The notes under the pieces: generated by a model | What the model was told of the DNA's origin: nothing | The model's database searches: none | What the model saw: only the letters and a program-made list of their open reading frames with translations | Assembly (NCBI GenBank): GCA_036725605.1 | Contig: DAIMDW010000070.1 | Coordinates: 1 to 7,822 of the forward strand | Length of the DNA stretch: 7,822 nt | Source: CALBTQ01 sp036725605 | GTDB lineage: Bacteria; Lernaellota; Lernaellaia; Lernaellales; Lernaellaceae | Direction of reading: 5' to 3' | Shown here: one piece after another, positions 1 through 5,025 of the stretch | Numbering within the stretch: the stretch's first letter is position 1 | Layout: the number at the start of each line of letters is the position of its first letter | Made by a program: the position numbers and the translations under genes

Positions 1-4
1 GCGA

Positions 5-38
5 TCCTGCCAGAAACCGGGCAGGACGGAGCCTGCCC
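5..38. repeat. GC-rich intergenic palindrome with three arms
   Basis: Three short arms are seen: TCCTGCC (5-11), GGCAGGA (20-26, overlapping GGGCAGG at 19-25) and CCTGCCC (32-38). The middle arm is the exact reverse complement of either outer arm, giving two mutually exclusive 7-bp hairpins (5-11 with 20-26, or 19-25 with 32-38, loop ACGGAG). A short CCAGAAA motif follows the left arm (10-16) and recurs after the right arm (41-47). This looks like a dispersed intergenic repeat unit; I recall similar palindromes from Verrucomicrobiota-type genomes, which I cannot verify here. The element is at the window edge and may be incomplete. Confidence 0.5.
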
Positions 39-128
39 CTCCAGAAAACCTCCCATTGGGACGCAAATCCAGTTGGGTATGTGCACCCCATCGCAGATGC
101 GCCCGCAGCCGCCCGCCCTCCGCCCCCC

Positions 129-152
129 AAAAAACAATTCGAACGCCCGAAC
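129..152 (-). terminator. Weak intrinsic terminator candidate for the operon
   Basis: On the minus strand GTTCG (152-148) can pair with CGAAT (141-137) around a 6-base loop, using one G-U pair, and is followed by TTG and a run of six T (134-129). It lies about 127 bases beyond the stop codon of the last gene. The stem is short, so this is only the best candidate I can find; termination may occur elsewhere or by Rho. Confidence 0.2.
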
Positions 153-278
153 ACCGCGCCGTCCGCCTCCCGAAAACCGTCTTCTCGCCCAGAAAGACAC
201 CGCTCAAAGCAAAGCCCCCCCCTCCGGCACAACATCAGTTTATAGATAAGCGGAATCGAGGGGTCCCTGGATGGTCGC

Positions 279-848
279 TCATACGGGGGTTGTCTTGGGC
301 AAGTTGCCTGACTTGGCGCGGATCATAGCCAGCACGCCGATGAATTTCTCGAGATTCACCGCGGTGTCTTTGACCACCTTGATCCATTCCTGAATGTGGG
401 AAGAGAAAATGGTGAAGCTTTTGAGTTCCGCATAACCAAGCGTCCGCTTCTGGTATGCCAGCCTCGTATCCGCGAATTCTTCGGCGGTAAGCATTCTGCC
501 TAGAAAATCCGCGTTTGGGGTGTCATCTGTTACCGCCGCAGAAAGAAGAACGAGAAAGTCATATCCAGGAAATCCGGCTTGGATGGCGTCCACCAACGCC
601 TTGACATCGTGACTGCTTTTGACGAGGCGGCGCCCCTTTGAATCCTTGCCGCCAAGCAATTGGAATCGTCGGCCGATGCGTTTCAGCGATATTTCAAGCG
701 ACTGATAGAGTAGATGGACAAGAACGGGAACGGTTCCATAATGAGTGTTCAAGACATTCGGATCGCCGGCAACCAGCCGTTCCGCGCAAAGTGCATACGC
801 AAAAGCAACTTCTTGAAGGGGGTAGTCTGCTTTTGGGCAACTGGTCAT
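279..848 (-). CDS. Unrecognised 189-residue helical protein, operon-terminal (possible HEPN-like)
   Basis: I do not recognise this gene with confidence. The 189-residue product is predicted by eye to be mostly helical, with no signal peptide or membrane segment. Residues 41-92 have a pattern common in HEPN-fold proteins: a helix with L-E-x-x-L-K (51-56), a variable loop, then S-H80-D81-V in front of another helix (K83-ALVDAI). R74 and H80 give an R-x5-H spacing, but it sits in an internal loop, not in the late helix where catalytic HEPN RNases usually carry R-x4-6-H, so RNase activity is not implied. The ATG is the first possible start: an in-frame TGA lies 9 bases upstream. There is no visible Shine-Dalgarno, and the start is 18 nt after the hsdS stop, so translation probably depends on coupling with hsdS. 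GC is about 47% in a counted line, lower than hsdR and hsdM. Co-transcription suggests a role accessory to the restriction system. Confidence 0.7.
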   Translation of the reverse strand: MTSCPKADYPLQEVAFAYALCAERLVAGDPNVLNTHYGTVPVLVHLLYQSLEISLKRIGRRFQLLGGKDSKGRRLVKSSHDVKALVDAIQAGFPGYDFLVLLSAAVTDDTPNADFLGRMLTAEEFADTRLAYQKRTLGYAELKSFTIFSSHIQEWIKVVKDTAVNLEKFIGVLAMIRAKSGNLPKTTPV

Positions 849-866
849 GGCAAATCAAGAATGCAT

Positions 867-2444
867 TTAGGCGGTGAGTTCGGCGACTAGCGCAGAGAGA
901 AGCTTATCCCCGGCCGCGCGGGAGGCGGCCATCTGCGCTTCCAACTCGTCCACCAACGACATCAGTTCATTCACCTTCGCCACGATCCGGTGCTGCTCGG
1001 CGAGGGGGGGGAGAGGCATGACAAAGCTTTGCAAGAATGCTGTCTTCAGTTTGCATGTCCCGTGCGATGAGTGCTCAATTGAATCAAGAATAATCGGCTC
1101 AAAGGCGCAAAGAGCCGTGAGAAGGTAGTCCTTGGTTTTTGGCTCGAATGGCACTAGTGCCTTCATGTCCTGATTGATCGTGACTGCACTCATTGTTAGC
1201 GCGACTGGAAAAGCTCGGGCTAAAATCATTCCGCGAACAACCATGAGCAGACTCCCGGGAGGAATGAGTTTGACGGACGAACCTTCGACTGCTGCAGGCG
1301 AAATGTGGTCCTGAGCGTCAGAAATGTGCAGTACCTTCATGTCCTTTGGGCTTACCCATGGAAGAGTACCCTTCCAGAATTCGGGGTGTGATTTTGATGG
1401 AGTACCGCCGCCACGCCATTCACCCAACTTGCCTAAAGGCACGCGAAGCCAGCATGCGGGGAACTCGTCATTATCTGATTCAACTCTCTCCTCTGCGAGT
1501 GTAGGAAACGAATCTTTTACTGGTTCATCGTTGGGGTCTTGGGGGACGAGTTTGCCTTGGACGGCGAGGGTGAGGATGGACTTGCGGAGGTCGGCGGGGG
1601 TGATGTCGAAGGATTTGTGGAAGATGAGGTTAAGGTTGGCCGGGGTGGGCGCGTCGGCGAAGCGGGCGAGCGAGGCGCGGGCGAGCGCGTCCATTTTTTC
1701 CTCCCGCTCCTGCTGCTGCGCCTCCAGCCGATCGCACAACGCCATCAACTCGTCCACCTTCGCCACAATCCGCTTCTGCTCGGCGAGGGGTGGGAGGGGA
1801 AGCGAAATGGACTCGAGCTTCCCTTTAGTAATGTGTTGCAGACCAACAGCGCCGTGTGCTCTGGAAATCATCTCGTCCAGCCTGGCATTGACCGCCAGGC
1901 GCAGGTATTCTTTTATGAAGACATTTTCTGCCAATTCGCAGCGAAAGATGTGCTGATTCAGGATCGCGCGCCCTCGCTTCCAGATGAAGGCTCCAAAGGA
2001 AGTGCCCGGCGTACCGGACCAACTTATCAGGAAGTCACCGGAATCGATGTAGAATTTAGGGTCGATTTCGCCGTCGAACCGATTGAACGGCGCTTCTTCA
2101 TTGTTGAGATTCTGGATGCGAACGATGGGTGTTCCTTTCGGAGTCCAATTCACCGGCTTAAACGCCGTGCCATTCACCAAGTTCATCGCATTGCCAACTG
2201 CAACCCAGCCCCAATTTGACGGGACATCAAATGGCGCGTCGTCGATTGGCGACAAGAACTCGCGCCGGTTCTTAAAAGAAAACGTACGCGCCCTCGTCTT
2301 TTGCTCTGTGCAGGTCTCCGCAACGTTTTGTTCAGAGAGTCTTCCGCGAACGGACCACAACAGCACTAGTTCCCGCATTTTCGTGACGGCGTCGGGCGCG
2401 TCGGCGAACAGGTCGAACTTCTCGAAGAAGGTTTGGAGGTTCAT
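867..2444 (-). CDS. hsdS: Type I restriction-modification specificity subunit HsdS
   Basis: This 525-residue subunit sets which bipartite DNA sequence the complex recognises for both methylation and cutting. It is built of two halves: an N-terminal conserved stretch, target recognition domain 1 (about 70-215), a central conserved helix (216-265), a second conserved N-like stretch (286-304, LRKSILTLAVQGKLVPQ), domain 2 (about 325-475) and a C-terminal helix (477-525). Both helices begin with the family hallmark PLPPLAEQ.RIVAKV.ELM (216 and 477). The first N-like copy (23-40) matches the second but is more divergent. The frame stays open up to 2597, but the extra 51 Arg/Pro-rich residues overlap the nuclease gene and look like shadow translation. 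The chosen ATG at 2444 gives an ATGA overlap with the upstream stop and starts MNLQTFFEKFDLF, as in type IB HsdS. Recognition domains have lower GC (about 45-53%) than the helices (about 64%), the usual sign of domain exchange. The target sequence cannot be read from this. Confidence 0.95.
   Translation of the reverse strand: MNLQTFFEKFDLFADAPDAVTKMRELVLLWSVRGRLSEQNVAETCTEQKTRARTFSFKNRREFLSPIDDAPFDVPSNWGWVAVGNAMNLVNGTAFKPVNWTPKGTPIVRIQNLNNEEAPFNRFDGEIDPKFYIDSGDFLISWSGTPGTSFGAFIWKRGRAILNQHIFRCELAENVFIKEYLRLAVNARLDEMISRAHGAVGLQHITKGKLESISLPLPPLAEQKRIVAKVDELMALCDRLEAQQQEREEKMDALARASLARFADAPTPANLNLIFHKSFDITPADLRKSILTLAVQGKLVPQDPNDEPVKDSFPTLAEERVESDNDEFPACWLRVPLGKLGEWRGGGTPSKSHPEFWKGTLPWVSPKDMKVLHISDAQDHISPAAVEGSSVKLIPPGSLLMVVRGMILARAFPVALTMSAVTINQDMKALVPFEPKTKDYLLTALCAFEPIILDSIEHSSHGTCKLKTAFLQSFVMPLPPLAEQHRIVAKVNELMSLVDELEAQMAASRAAGDKLLSALVAELTA
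933..1016 (-). repeat. hsdS internal repeat, C-terminal copy, with a C8 tract
   Basis: This encodes HsdS residues 477-504 and is the second copy of an 84-base direct repeat within the gene. My manual alignment to 1716-1799 gives 66 of 84 identical bases. The copy contains a run of eight C on the coding strand (plus-strand G at 1004-1011); the central copy has the run broken by a T. Confidence 0.85.
1716..1799 (-). repeat. hsdS internal repeat, central copy
   Basis: This encodes HsdS residues 216-243, the start of the central helix that spaces the two recognition domains. It is about 79% identical in DNA (66 of 84 by hand) to 933-1016, in direct orientation. Such paired conserved segments are the known substrate for exchange of recognition domains between hsdS genes. 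Confidence 0.85.
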
Positions 2445-3571
2445 GGGGCGAGTTCGGCTTCCAGAACTTCGATGCTGGGGAGGCTGGAGGCGAATTCCTT
2501 GGGGAGGGCGCGGGCGAGTTCGTAGTCGGCGACGCCGATGGGCTTGTGGAGATCGCGCAGGGCGTATTCGGCGAAGACGCGGTCCTTGGTCTGGCAAAGG
2601 ATCATGCCGATGGTGGGGGCGTCGTGCTCGTGACGCAGGAGGTCGTCCACGGCGGAGCAGTAGAAATTCATCTTGCCGGCATACTCGGGCTTGAATTCGC
2701 CCTTTTTGAGGTCCACGACGACGAAGCAGCGCAGTTTGAGGTGATAGAAGAGGAGGTCGAGGTAAAACTCGCGGTCGTGGATGTCCAGTCGGTACTGGCG
2801 GCCGACGAACGCGAAGCCCTGGCCGAGTTCGATCAGGAACTTTTGGACGTGGGCAAGGAGGCCGGTTTCGAGTTCCCGCTCGTGGAAGGGCTCTTCCAGG
2901 GTCAGGAAGTCAAACAGGTACGGGTCTTTCAAGAGCCCTTGGGCGATGGCGGCATGGGCCTCGGGAAGCGTGGCGGCGAAATTGGTGACGGCGGTCCCCT
3001 GCCGTTCGTGGGCGCGGTTTTTGATTTGAGCAGCCAGCGCGTCGCGGCTCCAGCCCTGTTCGAGGGCTTGGCGGGCGTACCAGAGGCGGGTGGGGAGGTC
3101 TTTCAGTTTCTCGATGAGAACAACATGGTGCGCCCAGGGAATCGCCACAAGCCATTGCCATTTCGGTGTGTTGGCGCCATCGCCCGGCGATTGTGCCACG
3201 GCTCGTGGCATAATTGTAACATTTTGTATTCCAGCGTGTTCCACAAGATCGGCGTCTTGCTGGCCTAATTTTGCCACGGACTGTGGCAAAATTGGGTACT
3301 CGCGGAAAAAGGCGATCATTCTTCCGATATTCCGCTCCGAAAACCCCTTCTGTTCCGGCAGTTCGTTCTTCAGATCAGCGGCCAGCCGTGGGATGACGCC
3401 GGCGCCCCAGCCTTCCTGTTTCTGGCGGGCGGAGATCATGCGACCGATGTCCCAGTACATCAGGATCATCTCGGCGTTGGCGGAAAGGGCGGCGCGATGC
3501 TGGGCCTGGCGGACGCGGCGTTTGATATCGCCGAGCAGATCGCGGTAGAGGGTCAGTTCCTGCGGTTTCAT
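2441..3571 (-). CDS. DUF1016/YhcG-family PD-(D/E)XK nuclease
   Basis: This 376-residue protein matches the YhcG family: an N-terminal helical DUF1016 region (about 8-180, with YWDIGR at 39-44, and GWG at 54-56) and a C-terminal PD-(D/E)XK nuclease fold (about 190-355). The nuclease motif is visible as FYLDLLFYH (269-277, acidic D272) followed by VVVDLKKG (284-291, D287 and K289) and EYAGKMNFY (296-304). All key residues are present, so it is probably active. The family has been linked to nucleic-acid processing and often sits in type I restriction loci; its role there is not settled. The ATG overlaps the hsdM stop and the TGA overlaps the hsdS start, both as ATGA, so it is firmly part of this operon. 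A plausible ribosome binding site, AAGGAAG (3588-3582), lies about 10 bases upstream. Residues 93-133 form an unusual linker encoded by two related palindromes (see separate entries). It might modify restriction or act independently. Confidence 0.92.
   Translation of the reverse strand: MKPQELTLYRDLLGDIKRRVRQAQHRAALSANAEMILMYWDIGRMISARQKQEGWGAGVIPRLAADLKNELPEQKGFSERNIGRMIAFFREYPILPQSVAKLGQQDADLVEHAGIQNVTIMPRAVAQSPGDGANTPKWQWLVAIPWAHHVVLIEKLKDLPTRLWYARQALEQGWSRDALAAQIKNRAHERQGTAVTNFAATLPEAHAAIAQGLLKDPYLFDFLTLEEPFHERELETGLLAHVQKFLIELGQGFAFVGRQYRLDIHDREFYLDLLFYHLKLRCFVVVDLKKGEFKPEYAGKMNFYCSAVDDLLRHEHDAPTIGMILCQTKDRVFAEYALRDLHKPIGVADYELARALPKEFASSLPSIEVLEAELAP
3190..3214. repeat. In-frame palindrome A inside the nuclease gene
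   Basis: TGCCACG (3194-3200) and CGTGGCA (3204-3210) form a perfect 7-bp stem with a 3-base loop; allowing one G/T mismatch the stem extends to 11 positions. It encodes residues 120-128 (I-M-P-R-A-V-A-Q-S). It shares its core and orientation with palindrome B at 3267-3293. Confidence 0.75.
3267..3293. repeat. In-frame palindrome B inside the nuclease gene
   Basis: AATTTTGCCAC (3267-3277) and GTGGCAAAATT (3283-3293) are exact reverse complements: an 11-bp stem with a 5-base loop. It encodes residues 93-102 (P-I-L-P-Q-S-V-A-K-L), a peptide similar to the one encoded by palindrome A. No T run follows on the coding strand, so it does not look like a terminator. Confidence 0.8.
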
Positions 3572-5022
3572 CGCGTCAGCGCTTCCTTGAGCTGGGCTTT
3601 CAGCTTGGCGCGAGTCTCGGCGATTTGGGCGAGGAGCTTTTCGTATTCGGGCAGGAGGTGGTCCACGTCGCCGGGGCCTTCGTCGGGATTGTGGGGGTTT
3701 TTGAGATCGAGGTTGTAGTTTCCGGCCTTGATCTGCTCGATGGGAACGCGCCAGGCGAATTCGTTTTCGACGCGGGATTTGAAGCCGTCCGCCTCACTTC
3801 CCCACCACGCCCGCTCCGGCTCGAATTCCTCGATGCGGATGGGTTTGCCTTTGTTGTAGCTCTTGGCGCCGGGCGGGTACGGGTGTTCGTAGTACCAGAC
3901 ATGCTCGGTTTTGGGTCCCTTGGTGAAGAAGAGGAGGTTGGTGCGGATGCCGGTATAGGGATTGAAGACGCCGTTGGGCAGGCGGACGATGGTGTGGAGG
4001 TTGCAGTCGGACAGGAGGGCTTCCTTGATGCGGGTCTTTACTCCCTCGCCGAAGAGGGTGCCGTCGGGCAAGACGAGTCCGGCGCGGCCACCGGGCTTGA
4101 GGATCTTCATCAGGAGCACGAGAAACAGATCGGCGGTTTCGCGGGTGCGGAACTCGGAGGGGAAATTGGACTCGATGCCGTCCTCCTCCATGCCGCCGAA
4201 GGGCGGATTGGTGACGACGACGTCGACGCGCTCCTTCGGCCCCCAGTCGCGCAAGGGTCGGGCGAGCGTGTTGTCGTGGCGGACGTTGGAGGGCACATCA
4301 ATGCCGTGCAGGAGCAAATTGGTCATGCACAAGACATGCGGCAGGTGCTTCTTTTCGATGCCGGAGAAGCATTCCTGAATGGCGCGTTCGTCGGCCTCGG
4401 TCTTGGCCTGTTTGCGCAAGTGTTCGATGGCGCAGACGAGGAAGCCGCCGGTGCCGCAGGCAGGATCGAGAACACTTTCGCCGAGGCGCGGGTTGACCTG
4501 CTCAACGATGAACTGGGTCACGGCGCGCGGGGTGTAGAATTCCCCGGCGTTGCCTGCAGATTGAAGGTCCTTGAGGAGCTTTTCGTAGATGTCGCCAAAC
4601 ATATGGCGGTCATCCGAGGCGTTGAAATCGATGCCGTTGATCTTGTTGATGACCTGCCTCATGAGAGTGCCGTTCTTCATGAAGTTGTGGGCATCCGTGA
4701 AGGTGGTGCGGATGAGGGTGTGCATCCGATCGCCGCCGCCGAGGGCTTTGAGCTTGGGCAGGAGGGTGTTGTTGACGAAATCGAGCAGCGCGTCGCCAGT
4801 GATGCCCTCTTCGTCCTTGGCCCAGGCGGTCCAGCGGAGGTGTTCGGGGAGCGGCGATTTATAGCGGTCGCGCAGGAGTGCCATTTCCCGCTCGCGGTCA
4901 TCGAAGATTTTCAGGAAGAACATCCAGCCGAGCTGTTCGAGGCGCTGGGCGTCGCCATAGGTTCCGGCGTCCTTGCGCATGATGTCCTGGATGGATTTGA
5001 CGACGTTGGAAACATTGGGCAT
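3568..5022 (-). CDS. hsdM: Type I restriction-modification DNA adenine methyltransferase subunit HsdM
   Basis: This 484-residue subunit transfers methyl groups from S-adenosylmethionine to N6 of adenine in the site chosen by HsdS; two copies join one HsdS. It has the HsdM_N helical domain (about 8-140), then the N6-adenine methyltransferase fold. GEFYTPR (160-166) precedes motif I, DPACGTGGF (186-194, cofactor binding), and motif IV is NPPF (272-275, catalysis). A charged helix at 457-484 probably contacts HsdS. The length fits EcoAI-type HsdM (about 490). The ATG at 5022 follows the hsdR stop by 3 nt, with only a weak GAGAAAG upstream, so coupling to hsdR translation is likely. The stop overlaps the start of the nuclease gene as ATGA. 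Nothing is missing or broken. A 491-residue open frame on the opposite strand is a codon-bias shadow. Confidence 0.97.
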   Translation of the reverse strand: MPNVSNVVKSIQDIMRKDAGTYGDAQRLEQLGWMFFLKIFDDREREMALLRDRYKSPLPEHLRWTAWAKDEEGITGDALLDFVNNTLLPKLKALGGGDRMHTLIRTTFTDAHNFMKNGTLMRQVINKINGIDFNASDDRHMFGDIYEKLLKDLQSAGNAGEFYTPRAVTQFIVEQVNPRLGESVLDPACGTGGFLVCAIEHLRKQAKTEADERAIQECFSGIEKKHLPHVLCMTNLLLHGIDVPSNVRHDNTLARPLRDWGPKERVDVVVTNPPFGGMEEDGIESNFPSEFRTRETADLFLVLLMKILKPGGRAGLVLPDGTLFGEGVKTRIKEALLSDCNLHTIVRLPNGVFNPYTGIRTNLLFFTKGPKTEHVWYYEHPYPPGAKSYNKGKPIRIEEFEPERAWWGSEADGFKSRVENEFAWRVPIEQIKAGNYNLDLKNPHNPDEGPGDVDHLLPEYEKLLAQIAETRAKLKAQLKEALTR

Positions 5023-5025
5023 GGG

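Larger units (their letters stand above)
1..278. other. Non-coding left flank, downstream of the operon
   Basis: I see no supportable gene here. The one open frame on the plus strand (56-328) is rich in Pro, Arg and Lys with no domain-like pattern and runs antisense into the end of the last operon gene, so I treat it as chance. The stretch holds a palindromic element at 5-38, a weak terminator candidate at 129-152 and a C8 run at 215-222. It lies 3' of the minus-strand operon, so it should contain the operon's transcription end. Confidence 0.6.

Noticed and set aside
56..328. 90-codon plus-strand frame at the left end
   Set aside because: Pro/Arg/Lys-rich, no domain pattern, and its end overlaps the last operon gene in antisense.
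2445..2597. N-terminal extension of HsdS by 51 residues
   Set aside because: The extension is Arg/Pro-rich shadow translation of the nuclease gene, while the internal ATG gives the family-typical start and an ATGA overlap.
3190..3293. The two palindromes read as a CRISPR array or terminators
   Set aside because: There are only two copies, they differ in length and loop, they are translated within an intact frame, and no T run follows on the transcribed strand.
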